Below, piece by piece: positions 1 to 6,667 of a stretch of 9,889 nucleotides of DNA (the first letter of the stretch is position 1; each line of letters opens with the position of its first letter). A model generated the notes under the pieces. That model was not told the origin of the DNA. It was given only the letters and a program-made list of their open reading frames with translations, and did not search any database. Position numbers and translations under genes: made by a program. The DNA lies in NCBI GenBank assembly GCA_013698285.1, contig JACCVE010000231.1:1-9889 (forward strand), given 5' to 3'. This DNA is from Chloroflexia bacterium. GTDB taxonomy: Bacteria; Chloroflexota; Chloroflexia; Thermomicrobiales; UBA6265.

Positions 1-141
1 CCGACCAACAAATGGACCTTCGAGCAGCCCCACGAATATATCCCGTTGCTCGTCCTGGCCCTCGTCCCGGCCGGGCGCGTCTGGGGCCTAGACGGCCGGC
101 TCCTCCGCCGATGGCCCGCGCTGCGCCGGTGGCCATTCTGA
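1..141 (+). CDS. C-terminal end of a probable DoxX/DoxD-family membrane protein (5' partial)
   Basis: Frame 1 is open from the window edge to a TGA at 139-141, giving the last 46 residues of a protein whose start lies outside the window. The visible part has a short hydrophobic stretch (YIPLLVLALVPAG), then GRVWGLDGRLLRR and an arginine-rich end. A final membrane helix followed by a G-R-x-x-GLD-x-x-L motif resembles the C-terminus of DoxX or thiosulfate:quinone oxidoreductase DoxD-type proteins, small four-helix inner-membrane proteins. This is recognition from memory on a short fragment, so the family is tentative; that it is the end of a real gene is more secure. It is the only plus-strand gene seen and converges on sbcC, with 192 bases between the two stops. 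Confidence 0.55.
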   Translation, partial: PTNKWTFEQPHEYIPLLVLALVPAGRVWGLDGRLLRRWPALRRWPF

Positions 142-155
142 GGAGCAACCGCTCC
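142..155 (+). terminator. Small hairpin directly after the DoxX-like stop codon (weak terminator candidate)
   Basis: GGAGC (142-146) pairs with GCTCC (151-155) across a four-base loop, immediately after the TGA. No T-run follows, so it is not a standard intrinsic terminator. It could be a 3'-end stabilising structure or chance in GC-rich DNA. Confidence 0.2.
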
Positions 156-279
156 GGTGGGTGACGCCCGCGATGCCCAGCGCACCGGTGACCCATTGCG
201 AACGTGTTGCGAGCTGTGCAGGCATGGGTGTGCCGGGGCCTGTTCGCCCCAACGACGGGTCCTCGCGAATCGGATTGGC

Positions 280-295
280 ATCACCGGGAGGTGAT
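280..295 (-). terminator. Small hairpin downstream of sbcC (weak terminator candidate)
   Basis: ATCACC (280-285) and GGTGAT (290-295) form a perfect 6-bp stem with a four-base loop, starting about 38 bases beyond the sbcC stop as transcribed on the minus strand. No T-tract follows. The convergent gene arrangement makes a termination role plausible, but the sequence alone does not establish it. The rest of the 142-333 gap shows no convincing gene. Confidence 0.22.
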
Positions 296-333
296 CCTGG
301 CTGCATGATGCCTCCCCTTCTTGCCAGCGTCTC

Positions 334-3174
334 CTATCCCTCTTCCACCGCCCCGTCCAGGGTCATGCCCACCCGCTCGATGGTGCTGCCGTCCTCGCCC
401 TCGGCAATCCGCAGGATGTCGTCGAAGATCGAGGACTGCCGGATGTCGTCGACGTGGCTGATGATGAAGAGTTGACGGTAGGCCTCCGAGGTGCCCGCCA
501 GGGCGCCCAGGGTGTCGAGGACGTGGCTCCGCCGGTCGCGGTCCAGGGCGCCGAAGACCTCGTCGAGGACCAGGAACGAGGGGGGCGTCGCGGCCTGGGC
601 ACCGACCAGGCGGGAGAGGGCGAGGCGGGCGCAGAGGGCGATGACGTCGTGCTCGCCGCCCGAGAAGGCCGCTATGGGGAAGGCCTCGTCCGGGCCGTCG
701 TAGACCTTGATGCCGTAGTTCTGGTCGAAGGTGACGTGGTCGTAGCGGCCCCCGGTCACCGTGGCGAGCAGGTCGCCGGTCTGCTCGGCGAAGTGCGGCG
801 TCACCCTCCCCGCGACGTACTGCTCGAAGAGACCGAAGGTGGAGTGAAGTTCTTGCAGGAGACCATGTTCGCGGCGAGCCTCGTCGGCCCGGCGGACCAG
901 CCCTTCGAGCCGTTCCTGGGCCTTCCGGAGGTCCTCCCGGTCGCGCCGGACGTGGTCGAGGCGAGCGGTCGCGGCGTTGTGGGCCTCGCGGGCCGCCCGT
1001 TCGTCCTGGTCGGCCCCCTCCTGGCCGGCCACGGCCCGTTCGAGCGAGGTGGGGTCGAACCCGAGCGCGGCTCGCTCGGCGACCAGGGTCGCCAGGGCGG
1101 CCTCGTGCTCTGCCGCCTCCCCCATGGCGACCGCCCGGGCCGCCTCGATCAACGGGCGCTGGGCCAACTGCTGGTCGAATTCATCGATCCGGATGACCGC
1201 CTCCCTCGCTCCGGACAGGGCTTCACGCGCCGCCGCGTGGGTCCCCTCGTCGTAGGTCACCGGGCCGAGCGCGGCCCGGTCGTGCCGGGCCTGGTCCCCC
1301 TCGGCCAAGTGGCGGCCAGCTTCCACCTCCAGCAGTCCCAACGCATCGGCATGCCGGTCGATCACCTCCAGCGCCGCGGCGTGGGCCGTTTCCCGCTCGA
1401 TCTCCCCGGCGGTCGGCGGCGCCTGGCGGCCAGACCCCGCGAGGCGGAGGGCGAAGCGTTCCTCGCTGGTGGCCGCGGCCCCGGTGGCATCCCCGGTCAC
1501 CTCCGTACCTCGCTCGATACGCGCCCGGGCATCGCGGAGATGGTCCAACCGGGCCGATTCGGCGGCGATCGCCTGATCCAGGCGTTGTTGGTCGCGCTCG
1601 GCGGCGGAGCGGCGGGCGACGGCGGCCGCCTCCCGGCTCCCCACCCCGGCGATGTTCTCCGCGAAGGCCGCGACCATCGTCTCGATCTCGTGGGCGGCGA
1701 AGGGGCGGCGACAGGTCGGGCAGAGGTTGTCCTCTCCCTCGAACTCGGTCTGCCGCAGACGGACGACGATCGCGTCCAGCTTGGCCCGCTCCTTGGCCAG
1801 GCCCTGGGCTACCGAAGCTGCATCGGCCCGGGCGGCGATCGCCCGCTCCCGCGCCTCGCGGTGCTGGACCAGGGCCGCCTCCGGGTCACCCCCGGCCAGG
1901 ACGTCGCGCTCGGTCGCCCGCAGCGTCTCCAGGCGCCGCTGGCAATCACCCAGCTTCTTTGCCGCCGCGGCGCGCTCGGTCGAGAGGTCGAGCAGGGCTT
2001 GACCGGTCTCGACCCGCGCCCTGGCTTCCCAGGGGTCGAGCCCGGCGGCGACCTCCCGAAGGCGGCGGATGGCCCCGGCCGGATCGGTGGCGTCGTCAAT
2101 GCCCCAGGCCCAACCGGGGACGGCGGGGGCGGTGGAGGCCACGACACGCTGCCGGACCGTCTCGGCCACCCGGCCCAAACCGGTCCTGGCCCGGGCCATC
2201 GCCTCGTCCAGGGTTCGCTGCTCCCGAAAGCGGCTGGCCTCCGCGTCCTGCCGGGCCAGCTCCACCTCGCGGCTAGGCAGGTCCGAGGCGATGGGCAGCA
2301 GCTCCTGGCGTTTCCGGGTCACATCGTCGAGGTTGGCCAGTTGAAGACTCGCGGCCCCGACCCGGTCCCGGGCCGCTCGCGATTCGGCCTCGGCCCTCGT
2401 CAGCGACCGGAGGATACCGGCGTCTTGGCGCTCCCGCTGGCGGAGGGCCTCGGTGATGGCCGCCCGGCTGGCCCGCTCCGCCCCGGTCCGCTCGACCGCC
2501 GCCGTCGCCCCGACCACGGCGAGGTCCGCATCGGCGAGAGATTTGTCCAATACGGCCCATTCGGCGCCCAGGTCGCGTTCCCCGGTCTCGGTCTCGACCT
2601 GGTTGGCCAGGGCCCGGGCCGTCTGGTTGGCGGCCGCCCGCTGGTCGCCGATGGTCGCCTGGGCGAGGGCGATCGTCTCGTAGCCGAGCAGGCGGCCGAC
2701 TTCCCGCCGCCGTTCGGTCTCGCCCATCGTCCCGAAGTAGGTCAGTTCCTTCTGGCGGGTGAAGAAGGTGGCGACGAAGGCGGCGTGGCTGAGGCCGACG
2801 AGGTGGGTGGCGACGAAGGCGGTGACGTCTCGCGTGCCCTGGCTGAGGCGGTTCTCGGGGTCGTCCTCGCGGTAGACGGCCGCCTTGATCGACTGGCTGC
2901 CGCCGACGGAGCGCTCGACGACGTGGCGGACGCCGGTGCGGGGATCTTCGAGGACCACCTGGACCCGGGGCCGGCCGGCCGTACCCCGGGGCACGATGTC
3001 CTCGACCTTGAGGCGATTGGGTTTGTAGAGGCACCACTCGATCGCATCGAAGAGGGTGGTCTTGCCGGCCCCGTTTGGCCCCATCACGGCGATGATCCCG
3101 CTGGAGGGGAACTCGATCTCCTGCTCGCCCCGGAATTGCTTGAAGTTCTCGATGGTCAACTTGGCCAGGATCAT
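334..3174 (-). CDS. sbcC: Rad50/SbcC-type ABC ATPase of the Mre11-Rad50 DNA-end processing complex
   Basis: A 946-residue SMC-like ATPase expected to pair with the adjacent SbcD/Mre11 nuclease, tether DNA ends and gate nuclease access by ATP hydrolysis. Visible features in order: an N-terminal ABC half with Walker A GPNGAGKTT (residues 32-40); a long alanine-, arginine- and glutamate-rich coiled coil; a zinc hook C485-P-T-C488 almost at the midpoint; a returning coiled coil; and a C-terminal ABC half with signature SGGE (838-841), Walker B ending D871-E872, and D-loop GALD. Length fits bacterial SbcC and archaeal Rad50. The reading frame is open back to 4155, but ATG 3174 begins MILAKLTIENFKQF, the standard Rad50 N-terminus, and overlaps the sbcD stop as ATGA, so the upstream extension is a shadow of sbcD. 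The overlap implies translational coupling. Both arms of the coiled coil carry proline- or tryptophan-containing breaks near residues 345-375 and 560-590. The gene ends in TAG at 334-336. Confidence 0.95.
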   Translation of the reverse strand: MILAKLTIENFKQFRGEQEIEFPSSGIIAVMGPNGAGKTTLFDAIEWCLYKPNRLKVEDIVPRGTAGRPRVQVVLEDPRTGVRHVVERSVGGSQSIKAAVYREDDPENRLSQGTRDVTAFVATHLVGLSHAAFVATFFTRQKELTYFGTMGETERRREVGRLLGYETIALAQATIGDQRAAANQTARALANQVETETGERDLGAEWAVLDKSLADADLAVVGATAAVERTGAERASRAAITEALRQRERQDAGILRSLTRAEAESRAARDRVGAASLQLANLDDVTRKRQELLPIASDLPSREVELARQDAEASRFREQRTLDEAMARARTGLGRVAETVRQRVVASTAPAVPGWAWGIDDATDPAGAIRRLREVAAGLDPWEARARVETGQALLDLSTERAAAAKKLGDCQRRLETLRATERDVLAGGDPEAALVQHREARERAIAARADAASVAQGLAKERAKLDAIVVRLRQTEFEGEDNLCPTCRRPFAAHEIETMVAAFAENIAGVGSREAAAVARRSAAERDQQRLDQAIAAESARLDHLRDARARIERGTEVTGDATGAAATSEERFALRLAGSGRQAPPTAGEIERETAHAAALEVIDRHADALGLLEVEAGRHLAEGDQARHDRAALGPVTYDEGTHAAAREALSGAREAVIRIDEFDQQLAQRPLIEAARAVAMGEAAEHEAALATLVAERAALGFDPTSLERAVAGQEGADQDERAAREAHNAATARLDHVRRDREDLRKAQERLEGLVRRADEARREHGLLQELHSTFGLFEQYVAGRVTPHFAEQTGDLLATVTGGRYDHVTFDQNYGIKVYDGPDEAFPIAAFSGGEHDVIALCARLALSRLVGAQAATPPSFLVLDEVFGALDRDRRSHVLDTLGALAGTSEAYRQLFIISHVDDIRQSSIFDDILRIAEGEDGSTIERVGMTLDGAVEEG

Positions 3175-4358
3175 GTGCCGGCCGCCTCGGCCGGCTCGGT
3201 GTCCCGGGCCGCCGCGATCGCCTCGTCCAGGACCCGGCCGCCGCGCTCCCGCACGGCCGCGACGAACGATGCCTCCCGGGTGGGCTCGACCCGCTCGGCG
3301 ACGAACTCGTCGAACATCGCCCGCAGCGATGGCAACTCGGCCTCGCCGGAGCGGTCGTCGAGCGGGTAGAAGATCTCCTCCCTCGGGGGCCGGATCTCCA
3401 GCGACCAGGCGATCGCCAGCGATTCCCGCTTGATGATCGCCTCGACCTCGCGCCGGACTGGGCGGGGGGTGTCGTTGAGCTGGATGCGGAGCATCGCCTC
3501 GGGGTCGCCGTGGGCGGTGGTGGCGTGGAGGACCAGGTCGGCGATCTCGCGGGCCGGGCGCTCGCCGCCGGAGATGGCGGGGAGGCGGACCATTGGCCTG
3601 GCCGGCAGGGGGATGTGGTCCAACTCGGGCGGGGCGCCGTCCCCGGCCAGGGTGACGACCAGGTAGCCCGGGGTGGCGTCGTGGTCGCCCCAGCCGGTCC
3701 GCTCGGTCGAGCCGCTGTAGGCGGCGATGGCGCTGGCGAAGCCGTGGATGTGGAAGTGGCCCAGGGCGATGTACTCGAACGCGGCGTCGAGCAGGAGGGA
3801 ACTCAACTCCTCCTCGCCCGGCTCCTGCTGGTGCTTCGCCACGCCGGGCACGAAGCCGTGGGTGACGAGCACGTTCCGGTAATCCGGGTGGGGGTCGGCG
3901 ATCGGCGGGTTGGGGTTGGTCAGGGCGCCGTGGGGGACGGCGGTGACCATGGTGCCCAGGTCGGGGAAGGCGAACTCGGCCATCTCGTAGCCGGTGGCAA
4001 AGTGGATGCCCGGCAGGGCCAGTTCCAGCAGCGAGAAGGCGGAGCCGCTGATCCGTAGCCGGGGAGTATCGTGGTTGCCGGCAATCACGACGGCCGGCAA
4101 CTTCGCCTCCTGGAGGCGCCGGGTCTGGACCACGAACCAGCGCAGCGAACTCCACGACGGGCGGGTGTGGTGGAAGACGTCGCCGCCGTGGATGACGAGG
4201 TCGACATCCTGTTTCAGGATGCTGTCGATCGCCGCCTCGTAGGCCCGCTCGATGTCGAGCGCCCGCTGGTTGCGGCCGGTCGCCGGGTCGATCCGGCTCG
4301 CCGCCCGGTAGCCGAGGTGGGTGTCGGAGACGTGGGCGATGCGGAGGGGACGGCTCAT
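3171..4358 (-). CDS. sbcD: Mre11/SbcD-type metallophosphoesterase nuclease
   Basis: A 395-residue calcineurin-like phosphoesterase, the nuclease partner of Rad50/SbcC. It is expected to cut DNA ends and hairpins with two Mn ions. The full set of family metal ligands is present: D12-x-H14 in VSDTHLG, D60 in HGGDVF, N95-H96-D97 in AGNHD, H167 in VTHGF, and H201-x-H203 in LGHFHIHG. H96 corresponds to the catalytic histidine. After about residue 240 come the weakly conserved capping and Rad50-binding regions, rich in charged residues. ATG 4358 is chosen because the protein then begins at the first beta strand (RIAHVSD) and a GGGAGG lies a suitable distance upstream in the 33-nt gap after herA. 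The stop overlaps the sbcC ATG by 4 nt, as is usual for sbcDC pairs. Fusion to the herA-nurA pair suggests a resection role resembling archaeal Mre11 more than stand-alone SbcCD. Confidence 0.94.
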   Translation of the reverse strand: MSRPLRIAHVSDTHLGYRAASRIDPATGRNQRALDIERAYEAAIDSILKQDVDLVIHGGDVFHHTRPSWSSLRWFVVQTRRLQEAKLPAVVIAGNHDTPRLRISGSAFSLLELALPGIHFATGYEMAEFAFPDLGTMVTAVPHGALTNPNPPIADPHPDYRNVLVTHGFVPGVAKHQQEPGEEELSSLLLDAAFEYIALGHFHIHGFASAIAAYSGSTERTGWGDHDATPGYLVVTLAGDGAPPELDHIPLPARPMVRLPAISGGERPAREIADLVLHATTAHGDPEAMLRIQLNDTPRPVRREVEAIIKRESLAIAWSLEIRPPREEIFYPLDDRSGEAELPSLRAMFDEFVAERVEPTREASFVAAVRERGGRVLDEAIAAARDTEPAEAAGT

Positions 4359-4392
4359 GCCCGCGCCCTCCCGGTCGCCGGGGACAGCACCA

Positions 4393-6609
4393 TCACCGGC
4401 GGCGCTCCTGGCGCTTCCTCAGGAGGCCCTGGGCCATGGTCCAGGGGTTCATCCCCGCCTGGCCAGCCCGCTCCCGGGCGGCCTGGTCGACCTTGTCCCC
4501 GATCTCCTCGACCTCGGTCGGGTCTAACCCCTCGCAGGCGGCGCGGACCTCGGCGCCCGACGGGGCCTTCACGCCCATCTTGCGCTGGAGGACCTTGAGC
4601 AGGACATCGCCGACGTGGCCGCCGGTCCCGTTGGGTCCGTCGCCGTTGAAGATGGTCTGGCCGTGCATGCCGTTCAGGGTCGGGGGGAAGGGGAACGAGC
4701 CGAACAGGGGGGTCCGGAAGTGGGCGTGGCGGACCAGCAGGCGCCCCTTGCGGAGGCCGAGCAGCTCGGCCTTGGTCGTCTCGGTCAGGGAGCGGTAGGC
4801 ACTGTTGACGATCTCCTCGTCGCCGACCCGGCCGTAGAAGGCGGTGCCGCAGTTGCCGAGGATCTCGTCGTCCACCTTGGAGCGGAACTGCTGGGCGCCG
4901 AACAGGACCACATTGAGGTGGCGGCCCCGGGCGGCGATGTCGACCAGGGTGTCGCGCAAGCCGCCCTGGCCGCCGCCGGGGGCGTACTTGTTCAACTCAT
5001 CGACGAAGACGACCAGCTTGCCGACCCCCAGCTTCTGCTGTTCGGCCAGCTTCCAGATCTCTTGGATGATGGTCGTCACGATGAGCTCTTGGGCGACGCT
5101 GTTGCAGCCGGCGATATCGACCACCCGGAGCTCTTGGTCCGCGAACTTCTCCTCGGGCTTTGGGAGCGACCCGTACTCGACCGCCTTGGTCGAGAGCAGG
5201 CCGCCGAGCTTGCCGGGCAGCCCCTTGAACCGGTTCCGGGCCTTGTTGATCGTGAACTTGTGGTGGCCGTGCCAGTTGTCCGGCGAGCGGCCGGAGCCGT
5301 CCTCCTCCTGAAAGTGGGCGTCGATCTGCGCGAACAACGCCGTGAGTTCATCCATCGAGACGATGTTGCGCTCCCGCAACTCGTAGATGAACCCCATCAG
5401 CTTGTCGTCGAGGTCGCCGTGGTCGAAGACCTTGTGCGGCATGTAGAGGAGGGGTTCCAGCGGCCAGAGGATCGGGAAGACGACGTCCTCGGTCTCGCCC
5501 GCCGCGGTCCGCTTGGTGTTCAGGTTGCCCCGGGCGGCCCGGGCATCCAGGCGGACGACATCTTGGTGGGACGGTTCCGGTGCCGCACCGGGCTTGAACG
5601 GGGCAAAGACCCGGAACGCGGAGAAGGGCCGGGCCTCGAGGCCGAGGGCCTGGTAGGCGGCTCTCGTCAACTCGTCTAGACCGCGCGCCCCGGTGGCGGC
5701 ATACCGGTCCTCCATGCCGGGTGCGGGGTCGGCCGGCTTGTCGAGCCAGAGGAGGTCGGGGCCCTTGACGTTGAACATCAGGGCGGCGACCGTCTTCCGC
5801 TCGTCACGCGATTTCTGGAAGATGGCGCTGGTCAGGAAGAGGGCGTGACTGGTCTTGGTCGCCAGGCCGGATTGGCCGGTCCAGTTGGCGTGCCCCGCCT
5901 CGGGGCCGAGCAGGTAGTCGCCGTCGAGCCAGATCGGGGAGCGTTGGAAGACGAGGTTGCCGTCGTCGCCGGTGCGGACCGTGCCGTCCGGGTGCCGTTC
6001 GTAGTTGCCGTTGGTGTGCATCAGGGCCGGGACCGGCATGCCGGTGTAGTCGTCGCGGCCGAGGGCCCGCTCGATCGCCTCGGGGGTGGCGAAGTAGACC
6101 GGCCCGGCGACGGCGGGGCGGTGGGAGTCGACGTCGGCGCGGAGGTGCTCGGTGGCCAGGACGTTGACGGTGAAGACCAGGATCTCGGGCCGCAGGGTCG
6201 GCTGGTCCTCGCCGAGGGCCTCCTCGATGTGGCGGTCGAAGTAGTCGTCGAGGAAGGTCCGGAGGTCGGAGTAGCGGCGGGGTTCGTCGACGACGCCGAT
6301 CACCGCCGCCTCCTCCGAGAAGGCGACGACGATGTGGCCGACATCGAGGGTCAGGGCCGAGTCGGCGGCCCAAAAGGCGAAGTGGTGGGCGCCGGCCGGT
6401 TCCTTCTCGCTACCGACCACCCGGCCGATGACGCCGGTGGTCCCGTCGATCAGGGCGGCGAAGTGGTCGACCAGTCGGGGCGTGGGCTCGATAGGGCCAT
6501 CGCCCCAGTCGTCGGGGGCGGGGCGCCCGTTGGCCCCGATCGGCTCGTCATCGTCGCCGAAGGGGGCCCCGTCGAGGGGCGTGTGGGTCGGGCGAGTCGT
6601 GGTCACCAT
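4393..6609 (-). CDS. herA: HerA-like hexameric DNA translocase/helicase ATPase (large, divergent P-loop)
   Basis: A 738-residue FtsK/HerA-superfamily ATPase, expected to form a hexameric ring that pumps DNA into NurA during end resection. After a proline-rich N-terminal tail, residues about 45-100 read like a HAS-barrel (GVIGRVVGS, then VGHIVVAF, then VIGVVDEP), followed by GPVYFATPEAIERALG. The nucleotide site is GQSGLATKTS with K252 as the presumed catalytic lysine; it is one residue longer than the archaeal GTTGSGKS-type loop. Walker B is KLVVFVDELNKY with D537-E538. Downstream, VVLFGAQQFRSKVDDEILGNC resembles the HerA sensor region. About 285 residues separate Walker A and B, and the total length exceeds archaeal HerA (about 500), so the ATPase core carries extra material. 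The context immediately after nurA and before sbcD strongly supports HerA. Alternative: another DUF87-type ATPase of the same superfamily with a different partner. Confidence 0.85.
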   Translation of the reverse strand: MVTTTRPTHTPLDGAPFGDDDEPIGANGRPAPDDWGDGPIEPTPRLVDHFAALIDGTTGVIGRVVGSEKEPAGAHHFAFWAADSALTLDVGHIVVAFSEEAAVIGVVDEPRRYSDLRTFLDDYFDRHIEEALGEDQPTLRPEILVFTVNVLATEHLRADVDSHRPAVAGPVYFATPEAIERALGRDDYTGMPVPALMHTNGNYERHPDGTVRTGDDGNLVFQRSPIWLDGDYLLGPEAGHANWTGQSGLATKTSHALFLTSAIFQKSRDERKTVAALMFNVKGPDLLWLDKPADPAPGMEDRYAATGARGLDELTRAAYQALGLEARPFSAFRVFAPFKPGAAPEPSHQDVVRLDARAARGNLNTKRTAAGETEDVVFPILWPLEPLLYMPHKVFDHGDLDDKLMGFIYELRERNIVSMDELTALFAQIDAHFQEEDGSGRSPDNWHGHHKFTINKARNRFKGLPGKLGGLLSTKAVEYGSLPKPEEKFADQELRVVDIAGCNSVAQELIVTTIIQEIWKLAEQQKLGVGKLVVFVDELNKYAPGGGQGGLRDTLVDIAARGRHLNVVLFGAQQFRSKVDDEILGNCGTAFYGRVGDEEIVNSAYRSLTETTKAELLGLRKGRLLVRHAHFRTPLFGSFPFPPTLNGMHGQTIFNGDGPNGTGGHVGDVLLKVLQRKMGVKAPSGAEVRAACEGLDPTEVEEIGDKVDQAARERAGQAGMNPWTMAQGLLRKRQERRR

Positions 6610-6618
6610 CGCGGCGGT

Positions 6619-6624
6619 CCCTCC
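6619..6624 (-). promoter_or_regulatory. Ribosome binding site of herA
   Basis: On the minus strand GGAGGG stands 9 bases before ATG 6609. It supports this start over in-frame alternatives further downstream and indicates independent translation initiation after the 57-nt gap from nurA. Confidence 0.7.
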
Positions 6625-6667
6625 GGTCGGTAGGTGGGCATGGGGGCGGTGGGTCGAAGAGAGGGCG

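Noticed and set aside
154..188. CCGGTG (154-159) and CACCGG (183-188) as a terminator stem in the convergent gap
   Set aside because: A 6-bp stem with a 23-base loop and no T-tract is within chance for GC-rich DNA.
454..3369. Plus-strand open frame of 971 codons antisense to sbcC
   Set aside because: It has no recognisable domain, is rich in Gly/Arg/Pro/Val, and mirrors a fully supported Rad50 gene. Long antisense frames are expected in very GC-rich DNA.
3175..4155. N-terminal extension of the sbcC frame up to 4155
   Set aside because: The extension is Arg/Pro-rich and coincides with the sbcD gene in another frame. The canonical Rad50 N-terminus begins at ATG 3174 with an ATGA overlap.
4615..5679. 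Plus-strand frame of 354 codons antisense to herA
   Set aside because: Shadow of the herA Walker B region; Val/Gly/Asp/Leu-rich with no family resemblance.
4393..6609. HerA as part of a Sir2-HerA or other anti-phage defence pair
   Set aside because: No SIR2, DUF4297 or other defence effector is adjacent; the neighbours are nurA and mre11-rad50, which fits DNA repair better.
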